From Anaerolineae bacterium (GTDB taxonomy: Bacteria > Chloroflexota > Anaerolineae > B4-G1), in NCBI GenBank assembly GCA_030612185.1, contig JAUWOI010000352.1, positions 1 to 5,186 of the forward strand: a stretch of DNA of 5,186 nt, given 5' to 3'. Below, piece after piece: positions 1-5,186 of the stretch (positions within the stretch are counted from its first letter, which is position 1; each line of letters starts with the position of its first letter). The notes below the pieces were generated by a model. The model was not told the origin of the DNA and did no database searches. It saw nothing but the letters and a program-made list of their open reading frames with translations. A program made the translations under genes and the position numbers.

Positions 1-1
1 C

Positions 2-41
2 TAACCAACCAACCAACCAACTAACCGACCAACCAACCACC
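2..41 (+). repeat. Degenerate CCAA tetranucleotide repeat at the left edge
   Basis: About ten consecutive 4-base units: most are caac, with substitutions giving taac (twice), cgac and a final cacc. The tract is inside the protease frame (frame of nt 3). Because 3 and 4 share no factor it reads as a 12-base cycle coding NQPT-like residues (NQPTNQLTDQPTT) just before the conserved EWGV segment. The other two forward frames hit a TAA inside the tract (2-4 and 22-24), so only the protease frame stays open. It may be a natural low-complexity linker or a sequence at a contig end. Confidence 0.85.
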
Positions 42-3000
42 GAGTGGGGCGTCGCCCGCGTCCGCGCCGACGACGTCTGGCACACGCTGCACGTCAGCGG
101 CACCGGGACGGTCGTGGCCGGGATGGACACGGGAGGAGACTGGCTTCATCCGGCCCTGCAGGCCAACTACCGGGGCTACAACCCCCACGGCCCGGCCAAC
201 CATACCTACAGTTGGCACGATGCCACCGGAGGCGGCGCGCTTTACCCGGTGGACGGCCACGGGCACGGCAGCCACACGCTGGGCACTATCGTCGGGCAGG
301 ATGGTATCGGCGTGGCACCGGGAGCGCGCTGGATTGCGGTCAAAGTGCTCAGTAATCAGGGATACGGCTACGACTCCTGGATCCACGAGGGCTTCCAGTG
401 GCTCCTGGCTCCCGGCGGCGACCCTGCCCAAGCCCCCGACGTGGTCAACTGCTCCTGGGGCAACTCCAACGGGTACTTGAGCACCTTCCAGTCCGATCTT
501 CAGGCACTGCGGGCGGCTGGAACCTTCGTCGTCTTCTCCAACGGCAACTACGGCCCTGGCGGGGGCACCGTTGGCTCACCCGCCTCTTTGCCGGAGGCTT
601 TCGCCGTTGGTGCCAGTGATGCCGACGATGATGTGGCCTACTTCTCCAGCCGTGGGCCCTCCCCCTGGGACGAAATCCGCCCCCACGTCGTCGCGCCGGG
701 CGTGGGCGTGCGCTCCGCCTTGCCTGGCGGCGCCTACGGCGAGAAGAACGGCACCTCAATGGCCGCACCCCACGTCGCCGGCATCGTCGCCCTCATGCGC
801 TCGGTCAGTGCCACGTTGAGCATCAGCCGCATCGCCTACATCATCACCAGCACCGCCGTCCCCATCACCGTCCCGGTGCCAAACAACGACAGCGGTTGGG
901 GACGGGTGGATGGGTTCGCCGCTGTGGCCGCCGTCGTCCATCCCGGCTTCGTCACCGGTACTGTCACCCGCGCTGGCGACGACGCGCCTATCGCCGGGGC
1001 GACTGTCGCCGCCGTGCCCCACGGCGGAGGTGGCGGCGGCACGGCCACGACTGGCGACGACGGAGCCTACCTCCTGGCACTGGCCCCCACCGTCTACGAC
1101 GTGACCGGCTCTGCCTTCGGCTACGATCCGGCCACGACATGGGGAGTCGTGGTGACGACCAACACGACGACCGTGGTGGACTTATCCCTGACCGCCCTTC
1201 CCACCGGCACGCTGCGCGGCGCTGTCACCGACGCATCTACCGGCAACCCGGTCACGGCTATTGTGACTGTTCTGGACACCCCTATTGAGACCACCGCCAG
1301 CCAGTATGCTTTCGCTCTGCCGTCCGGTGACTATACCGTCCGCGCTCGCAGCCTGGGCTACCGTATCGTCACCCGGACCGTGCACGTTGATGCCGGAAGT
1401 CTCACCGTCGCCGACTTTGCCCTGCCCCCCGCGCCGTCCATCCTGTTGGTAGATAGCGGTCGCTGGTACTACGAGAGCGAAATCGAGTACTTCCGCCAGG
1501 CACTGGACGAACTGGCCTACGCCTACGACGAGTGGGCCATCAAACACCTTCCCGACGACGTTCCAACCGCAGCCGGCCTGGCTCCCTACGACGTCGTCAT
1601 CTGGTCGGCCCCAGAGGATGCGCCGGGCTTCATCGGTGCCCAGGACGCCCTCGCTGGCTACCTGGATGGAGGCGGGCTGCTGCTGCTGACCGGTCAGGAC
1701 GTGGGCTTCTGGGACGGCGGCGGTGTGATAGGCTATTGGAGTGCCTACTACAGGGACTATCTCAAAACCGACTACGTCAGCGACGACGCACCAACGCGGG
1801 TGCTGGAGGGGTTAGGGAGTGACATCTTCGCCGGGCTTGTGTTGACCATCACCGGTGCGGGTGGCGCCGACAACCAGGATTACCCCGACGAGATCGCCGT
1901 CGCCGACCCCGATGCGGCTGCGCCGGTGCTGGTCTACCAGGAGGGTGGGTGTGGTGGCGTGCGCGTCGGCACGTGCCTGGACTACCGCGTGATCTACCTC
2001 TCCTTCGGCTTCGAGGGCATCAACGATGCGGACACCCGGCGGGAAGTGATGAGCCGGACACTGGACTGGCTAACCTCCCCGCCGCCGGACGTAGGGCTCG
2101 AACTGACGCCCGCCTCCCAGATGCGGATCGGTCTCCCCGGCACCGTCGTCACCCACGCGCTGCGGGTGCGCCACGTGGGTCAGAGAGGTGTCACAGATAC
2201 TGTGAGCCTCTCGCTCGATGGTGCATCCTGGGACACCCAACTGAGCGCCCCAGCGCTCGCCCTGGCTCCTTGCACCTCGGGCGCTGTCGTCCTCAGTGTC
2301 ACCATCCCCGCCATCGCTACCTGGGACACCCTCGACGCGGTCACGCTCACCGCTCGCTCGTCACTCTCGCCTGCGCTGGTGCTAAGCGCCACCCTCACGA
2401 CCAAGGTTCCTGCACCGGTGCTGCTGGTGGACGACGACCGCTGGTACGATCAGGAGGCCAAGTACGAAGCAGCGTTGGTGGCCGGCGATTTCCCCTACGA
2501 CTACTGGCGTACCGGATGGGACCACGGCGAGCCCCCGGAGGGCAGTCCCCCCCTGAACGTTCTACAACGTTACCCCGTCGTCGTCTGGTTCACCGGCTAC
2601 GACTGGTACGCTCCGCTGACTGACGGGGAAGAGCTGATGCTGGCGGACTACCTGGACGGTGGCGGACGGCTGTTCCTCTCCGCCCAGGACTACCTGTATT
2701 ACCACTCCGGTAGCGATTTCAGCCGGGACTACCTGGGCGTGCTGACCTACACCGAGGATGTGACGCCGACTCTGGCGCGGGGTGTGCCGGAGAACCTCAT
2801 CGGTGACCGGTTGGGACCTTACCCGCTGTCCTACCCTTTCACCAACTGGTCCGACGCGCTTGTACCTACCCCTGGCACGGCGGTCTCCCTCCGCGATCAG
2901 GGTCGCCAGCCCATCGCGCTGGCGCGGCGGGAGGGGGACTACAAGACGGTCTTTTTCTCCTTCCCCTTCGAGACACTGCCGGAGGCGGGTCGGGCCGAGG

Positions 3001-3803
3001 TGATGGAGCGCATCGCCGGCTGGCTGAGTTGGCTGGGGGGCTCGACCTTCGCTGCCGACAGGGGAGCGGTCGCCCCCAACGATACCCTCACCTACACCCT
3101 GGTGATGCAGAACGATGGCTTTGCCACCGTCACCGCCTCACTTTCCAATACCCTTCCGACTGACCTGCATCTCATCCCCGGCAGCGTCACCGGCCCCGGC
3201 AGTTACGACCCGGTCACCCGTCGTCTCTCCTGGAGCGGTCCCCTTGGCCCCGGCGCGGCTGTCACCTTTACATATCGCGTCACCGTCGCGACGGGCCTGC
3301 CGGCCGGCACAGACATCGCCAACACCGCCCGCTTTGGACTGGAGGATCACGCCATCCGCTTCCACCGCACCGCTGTCGTGCGGGTGGATGCGCCTGACCT
3401 CTCCCCATCGGCCTTCTCGTGCACCCCGTCTCCTGCGCGGCCTGGAGCAGTCGTCACCTGCACACTGGTGCTGCGCAACACCGGCGTCGCCGACGCATCC
3501 ACGGCAACCATCTCCAACACGCTTCCCTCGGGGATGGAGTTGGTGCCTGGCTCCGCTTCCTCCGGCGGCGTGGGCGTCGTGCTGGAGACCGACAACGGCG
3601 TGGCGTGGGAGGGACTGACCGGCGTGGGAGAGATTGTCACCATCACCTACCGGGCTTCCGCCCCTCCGGAAGTACGCCACGGCTGGGTCTACAACCAGGT
3701 CTTCGTGGAGGATGGGACGGGAGGCGAGTGGGAACGAGGGGGCTGGCTGGAGATCGAGCCGCTGCGTCGCTACTTCCCGCTGATATTCAAGAACAGCCCG
3801 TAA
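3..3803 (+). CDS. Bacillopeptidase F-like S8 serine protease, multidomain, secreted (5' partial)
   Basis: Predicted extracellular subtilisin-type endopeptidase. The frame is open to the left edge, so the start, signal peptide and any propeptide lie outside; the GTG at 114 is not the start, because the conserved EWGVARVRADDVW segment (42-80) precedes it. Counting residues from nt 3, the catalytic residues are Asp42 (126-128, in VAGMDTGG), His88 (264-266, in GHGSHTLGT), oxyanion Asn182 (546-548, in SNGNYGP) and Ser252 (756-758, in GTSMAAPH). The segments GVAPGARWIAVKVL, APDVVNCSWG and FSSRGPSPW are typical of the bacillopeptidase F-like S8 subgroup. Downstream come two carboxypeptidase-regulatory-like modules (~314-399, ~401-475), an amidotransferase-fold domain (~479-691), a NEW3/Ig-like beta linker (~695-803), a second amidotransferase-fold domain (~805-1013), two DUF11 repeats (~1014-1128, ~1130-1248) and the tail RRYFPLIFKNSP. 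No C-terminal membrane helix or LPXTG motif is present. Protease assignment is firm; substrate and roles of the accessory domains are unknown. Confidence 0.95.
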   Translation, partial: NQPTNQLTDQPTTEWGVARVRADDVWHTLHVSGTGTVVAGMDTGGDWLHPALQANYRGYNPHGPANHTYSWHDATGGGALYPVDGHGHGSHTLGTIVGQDGIGVAPGARWIAVKVLSNQGYGYDSWIHEGFQWLLAPGGDPAQAPDVVNCSWGNSNGYLSTFQSDLQALRAAGTFVVFSNGNYGPGGGTVGSPASLPEAFAVGASDADDDVAYFSSRGPSPWDEIRPHVVAPGVGVRSALPGGAYGEKNGTSMAAPHVAGIVALMRSVSATLSISRIAYIITSTAVPITVPVPNNDSGWGRVDGFAAVAAVVHPGFVTGTVTRAGDDAPIAGATVAAVPHGGGGGGTATTGDDGAYLLALAPTVYDVTGSAFGYDPATTWGVVVTTNTTTVVDLSLTALPTGTLRGAVTDASTGNPVTAIVTVLDTPIETTASQYAFALPSGDYTVRARSLGYRIVTRTVHVDAGSLTVADFALPPAPSILLVDSGRWYYESEIEYFRQALDELAYAYDEWAIKHLPDDVPTAAGLAPYDVVIWSAPEDAPGFIGAQDALAGYLDGGGLLLLTGQDVGFWDGGGVIGYWSAYYRDYLKTDYVSDDAPTRVLEGLGSDIFAGLVLTITGAGGADNQDYPDEIAVADPDAAAPVLVYQEGGCGGVRVGTCLDYRVIYLSFGFEGINDADTRREVMSRTLDWLTSPPPDVGLELTPASQMRIGLPGTVVTHALRVRHVGQRGVTDTVSLSLDGASWDTQLSAPALALAPCTSGAVVLSVTIPAIATWDTLDAVTLTARSSLSPALVLSATLTTKVPAPVLLVDDDRWYDQEAKYEAALVAGDFPYDYWRTGWDHGEPPEGSPPLNVLQRYPVVVWFTGYDWYAPLTDGEELMLADYLDGGGRLFLSAQDYLYYHSGSDFSRDYLGVLTYTEDVTPTLARGVPENLIGDRLGPYPLSYPFTNWSDALVPTPGTAVSLRDQGRQPIALARREGDYKTVFFSFPFETLPEAGRAEVMERIAGWLSWLGGSTFAADRGAVAPNDTLTYTLVMQNDGFATVTASLSNTLPTDLHLIPGSVTGPGSYDPVTRRLSWSGPLGPGAAVTFTYRVTVATGLPAGTDIANTARFGLEDHAIRFHRTAVVRVDAPDLSPSAFSCTPSPARPGAVVTCTLVLRNTGVADASTATISNTLPSGMELVPGSASSGGVGVVLETDNGVAWEGLTGVGEIVTITYRASAPPEVRHGWVYNQVFVEDGTGGEWERGGWLEIEPLRRYFPLIFKNSP
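42..930 (+). other. S8 catalytic domain of the protease
   Basis: This stretch encodes the complete subtilase fold. It begins at the EWGV segment that usually opens the mature domain and ends at the GWGRVDGFAAV segment that commonly closes it. The Asp, His, Asn and Ser catalytic positions are all intact, so the enzyme should be active. The His motif reads HGSHTLGT, where the family more often has HGTHTMGT; the Thr-to-Ser change is conservative. The domain ends are estimated from motif positions. Confidence 0.92.
942..1428 (+). other. Two carboxypeptidase-regulatory-like beta modules
   Basis: Two consecutive segments have the pattern of carboxypeptidase-regulatory-like (transthyretin-like) domains. 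The first reads VTGTVTRAGDDAPIAGATVA, followed by a DDGAYLLAL strand and a YDVTGSAFGY strand. The second reads LRGAVTDASTGNPVTAIVTV, followed by YAFALPSGDYTVRARSLGY. Such modules are common non-catalytic beta-sandwich spacers or binding modules in secreted bacterial proteases. The first has a six-glycine loop (about 1023-1040). Family membership is by motif recognition only. Confidence 0.75.
1437..2075 (+). repeat. Amidotransferase-fold-like domain, copy A
   Basis: First copy of an internally duplicated ~210-residue domain. It opens with a hydrophobic strand plus RWYYE (SILLVDSGRWYYE), then has YDVVIWSAPED, YLDGGGLLLLTGQD, FRQAL/YRDYL-type helices and a closing YLSFGFEGI strand before an amphipathic helix ending in DWL. 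The alternating strand-helix order and the GGGLLLLTGQD turn resemble class I glutamine amidotransferase-like/ThuA-like or DUF4350-like Rossmann folds. The expected nucleophile-elbow cysteine is absent, so a binding or structural role is more likely than amidotransferase activity. It carries a short loop with two cysteines (1950-1952 and 1974-1976) that copy B lacks. Confidence 0.65.
2085..2412 (+). other. Beta-sandwich (NEW3/Ig-like) linker between the two duplicated domains
   Basis: The segment starts with VGLELTPASQMRIGLPGTVVTHALRVRHVG and continues with alternating hydrophobic strands (VSLSLDGASW, SGAVVLSVTIP, VTLTARSS, LVLSATLTTKV). This pattern (a P-G turn, a strand describing an added term, then a tail of short strands) fits the NPCBM-associated NEW3 or a related Ig-like family found in extracellular bacterial proteins. 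No catalytic residues are expected. The boundaries are approximate and the family label is tentative. Confidence 0.55.
2415..3041 (+). repeat. Amidotransferase-fold-like domain, copy B
   Basis: Second copy of the duplicated domain. The matching landmarks in order are VLLVDDDRWYDQE (copy A SILLVDSGRWYYE), FPYDYW (AYDEW), YPVVVWFTG (YDVVIWSAP), YLDGGGRLFLSAQDY (YLDGGGLLLLTGQDV), SRDYLGV (YRDYLKT), FFSFPFE (YLSFGFE) and EVMERIAGWL (EVMSRTLDWL). The copies are clearly homologous but well diverged, indicating an old duplication or separate acquisition. Copy B has no cysteine at all, so it cannot use a cysteine nucleophile. Function is unknown; carbohydrate or protein binding or spacing are possibilities. 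Confidence 0.65.
3042..3746 (+). repeat. Two DUF11-type repeats
   Basis: Two tandem DUF11-like beta repeats lie at about 3042-3386 and 3390-3746. Both have the family pattern of an opening proline/glycine turn, a strand such as LTYTLVMQNDG or VTCTLVLRNTG, the shared SNTLP segment, then L(I/V)PGS and a late TFTYR or TITYR strand. DUF11 repeats are found in large cell-surface and secreted proteins and serve as stalk or adhesive modules. The second repeat has two cysteines on neighbouring strands (FSCTPS and VTCTL) that could form a disulfide. Confidence 0.85.
3768..3800 (+). other. C-terminal aromatic/hydrophobic tail of the protease
   Basis: The protein ends with RRYFPLIFKNSP, a short basic-aromatic-hydrophobic tail after the last DUF11 repeat. 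From general familiarity, similar endings of the form (Y/F)(L/F)PL(V/I)-K/R-N recur on extracellular proteins of Chloroflexota; this guides the taxonomic suggestion. It is too short for a transmembrane anchor. Whether it is a sorting signal is not known to me. Confidence 0.5.
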
Positions 3804-3808
3804 CTGGA

Positions 3809-5186
3809 TTACCTTTCGCGTAGCCGCACGCTCAGGCCGGAGTGTCGCTCCCGCACCTTGTCGTTGTGCACGGCAATGCCGATGGCCCGCCGTGTCCCCA
3901 CCAACACGACCAGCCGTTTGGCCCGCGTGATACCGGTGTAGAGCAGATTGCGCTGTAGCATCAGGTAGTGCTGGGTCAGCATTGGCATCACCACCGCGGT
4001 GTACTCCGCGCCTTGCGACTTGTGGACCGACACAGCAAAGGCATGCACCAGTTCGTCAGCCTCGCCCCAGTCGTAGAGCACCGGCCGGCCGTCTATCGCC
4101 ACCACCAGCGTTTGCCCAACCGGGTCTATCCCCGTCACCCGGCCGATGTCCCCGTTGTATACATCGCGATTGTAGTTATTGCGCACCTGCATCACCTTGT
4201 CGCCCACGCGAAAGACCCGCCCGCCCAGCCGCCGTTCGGCCTTGTGCGAGGAAGCGGGGTTGAGGGCCTCCTGCAGGCTGGTATTGAGGTTGGTAACTCC
4301 GCACGCGCCCCGGTACATCGGCGCCAGCACCTGTACGTCGTCCACCGAGTCCAATCCGAACTTGCGTGGAATGCGGTGCTGCACGATGTCCACAAGCATG
4401 TCGGCGGCCTCCTGCGGGTCCTCTTTGGAGAAGAAGTAGAAATCGTCGAAGCGGTTGAGGACGGGCATCTGCCCCCGGTTGATGCGGTGGGCATTGACGA
4501 CGATGCCACTGTCGGCGGCCTGGCGGAAGATGGTGGTGAGGCGCACGACGGCGGCGCGACCAGACCCGATAACGTCACGCAGGACATCGCCCGCGCCGAC
4601 GGAGGGGAGTTGGTCCACATCGCCGACGAATAGGACGTGTGCGGCTGGGTCCACCGCCTTGAGCAGGTGATTGGTCAGCAGCAGATCCAGCATCGAGGCC
4701 TCATCTACGATGAGGCAGTCCACCTCCAGCGGGTTCTCCTCGTTGCGGCGAAAGCCCTCCAGTGGGGAGTACTCCAGCAACCGATGGACGGTCTTGGCCG
4801 ATCTTTCTGTCGCCTCCGCGAGACGTTTGGCGGCGCGGCCGGTGGGGGCGCAGAGGGCATAGCGGCGGCCCAGTGCCTCCAGCGCCGCGATGACGGTGCG
4901 CACGGAGACAGTTTTGCCCGTTCCCGGGCCACCAGTGAGCACCGTCACCTTGTGGGTGAGCGCGGCGCGCACCGCCTCCCGCTGCTGCGGCGAGAGTGCG
5001 ACGGCGGAGTCCCGGGTGACCTGGGCCAGCAGCGCATCCCAATCCACGCTGCGGAAGGGGGCCAGGCGTGTGGCGGGGCTTTCGATCCGCGCCTGCAGGC
5101 GGCGGGTGACGCCGACCGCACCGTAGTAGAACGGGGCCAGGTAGACGGCCCGCTCCTCGCGCACAACGTGCCCCCCCTCTTTCCCC
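3809..5186 (-). CDS. recD2: RecD2/YrrC-type ATP-dependent DNA helicase (SF1B), N-terminal part missing
   Basis: Intracellular 5'-3' DNA helicase of the RecD2 family, involved in DNA repair and recombination, usually working without RecBC. The frame is open to the right edge, giving ~459 residues. Relatives are roughly 720-800 residues, so the N-terminal OB/helix-hairpin-helix region lies outside. Counting from the GTG at 5164, visible helicase motifs are Walker A TGGPGTGKT (77-85; nt 4910-4936), motif Ia APTGRAAKRL (106-115), Walker B LIVDEASMLD (151-160), motif III VGDVDQLPSVGAG (180-192), motif IV TTIFRQ (210-215), an SH3-like insert around GDKVMQVRNNYNRDVYNGDIG (321-341), motif V SVHKSQGAEY (379-388) and motif VI LLYTGITRAKRLVVLVG (407-423). 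All key residues are intact. RecD2 rather than RecD is supported by the YNGDIG insert and the QRNLLYTGITRAK segment. The upstream GKEGGHVVREERAVYLAP still resembles the family, so the GTG is probably not the true start. Confidence 0.95.
   Translation of the reverse strand, partial: GKEGGHVVREERAVYLAPFYYGAVGVTRRLQARIESPATRLAPFRSVDWDALLAQVTRDSAVALSPQQREAVRAALTHKVTVLTGGPGTGKTVSVRTVIAALEALGRRYALCAPTGRAAKRLAEATERSAKTVHRLLEYSPLEGFRRNEENPLEVDCLIVDEASMLDLLLTNHLLKAVDPAAHVLFVGDVDQLPSVGAGDVLRDVIGSGRAAVVRLTTIFRQAADSGIVVNAHRINRGQMPVLNRFDDFYFFSKEDPQEAADMLVDIVQHRIPRKFGLDSVDDVQVLAPMYRGACGVTNLNTSLQEALNPASSHKAERRLGGRVFRVGDKVMQVRNNYNRDVYNGDIGRVTGIDPVGQTLVVAIDGRPVLYDWGEADELVHAFAVSVHKSQGAEYTAVVMPMLTQHYLMLQRNLLYTGITRAKRLVVLVGTRRAIGIAVHNDKVRERHSGLSVRLRER

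Noticed and set aside
2..41. Telomere-like or CRISPR-like repeat
   Set aside because: The unit is 4 bases, degenerate, and reads in frame with the protease; there are no spacers and the unit is not a known telomere repeat.
114..116. GTG as the protease start codon
   Set aside because: It would begin only four codons before the catalytic Asp and cut off the conserved EWGVARVRADDVW segment, the signal peptide and the propeptide; the frame continues open to the left edge.
1949..2623. 224-residue plus-strand open frame in another frame of the protease
   Set aside because: Arg/Pro/His-rich low-complexity translation overlapping homologous protease domains; no family features.
3138..3680. 180-residue minus-strand open frame opposite the DUF11 repeats
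   Set aside because: It overlaps the clearly coding DUF11 repeats and has no recognisable motif; it is a by-product of high G+C third positions.
3761..3830. Possible terminator hairpin between the convergent genes
   Set aside because: The only pairing I found is about five bases (gctac at 3769-3773 with gtagc at 3820-3824) across a ~46-base loop, with no T-run; too weak to call.
3968..4633. 221-residue plus-strand open frame opposite the helicase
   Set aside because: It is antisense to the helicase core containing motifs II-IV and the region after them. Its composition (many His, Val, Arg) has no domain pattern, as expected for the reverse of a G+C-rich gene.
3..5186. A protease-helicase defence or toxin system
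   Set aside because: The genes are convergent, the protease is of an extracellular type, and the helicase is a housekeeping RecD2 repair type; nothing beyond adjacency links them.

Overview
The window holds two protein-coding genes facing each other (convergent), and both run off an edge. Positions 3-3803 on the plus strand encode the C-terminal 1266 residues of a large secreted subtilisin-family (S8) protease of the bacillopeptidase F type. Positions 3809-5186 on the minus strand encode the C-terminal ~459 residues of a RecD2/YrrC-type SF1B DNA helicase. The stop codons are separated by only 5 bases, so nearly every base is coding. I see no RNA gene, CRISPR array, insertion sequence, phage gene or recognisable promoter.

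Organism: the DNA is G+C-rich with strong G/C preference at third codon positions. The protease combines an S8 catalytic domain with carboxypeptidase-regulatory-like, amidotransferase-fold and DUF11 modules. It ends in a short aromatic/hydrophobic tail (RRYFPLIFKNSP) of the kind I associate with extracellular proteins of Chloroflexota (Anaerolineae and relatives). Together with a RecD2-type helicase this suggests an uncultivated Chloroflexota genome or metagenome contig. That is inference, not proof.

Layout: 2-41 is a degenerate CCAA tetranucleotide tract, in frame with the protease and read as NQPT-like repeats. About 42-930 is the S8 catalytic domain with all catalytic residues present. About 942-1428 holds two carboxypeptidase-regulatory-like beta modules. 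About 1437-2075 and 2415-3041 are two diverged copies of an amidotransferase/Rossmann-like domain, separated by a beta-sandwich linker (about 2085-2412). About 3042-3746 is two DUF11 repeats, followed by the tail at 3768-3800. The helicase then reads back from the right edge to 3809.

The two genes have no obvious functional link: one is an exported protease, the other an intracellular DNA repair helicase. I do not see evidence of a new multi-gene system. The most interesting item is the protease architecture, with a duplicated amidotransferase-fold domain that lacks an obvious catalytic cysteine. The in-frame tetranucleotide tract at the left edge comes second.
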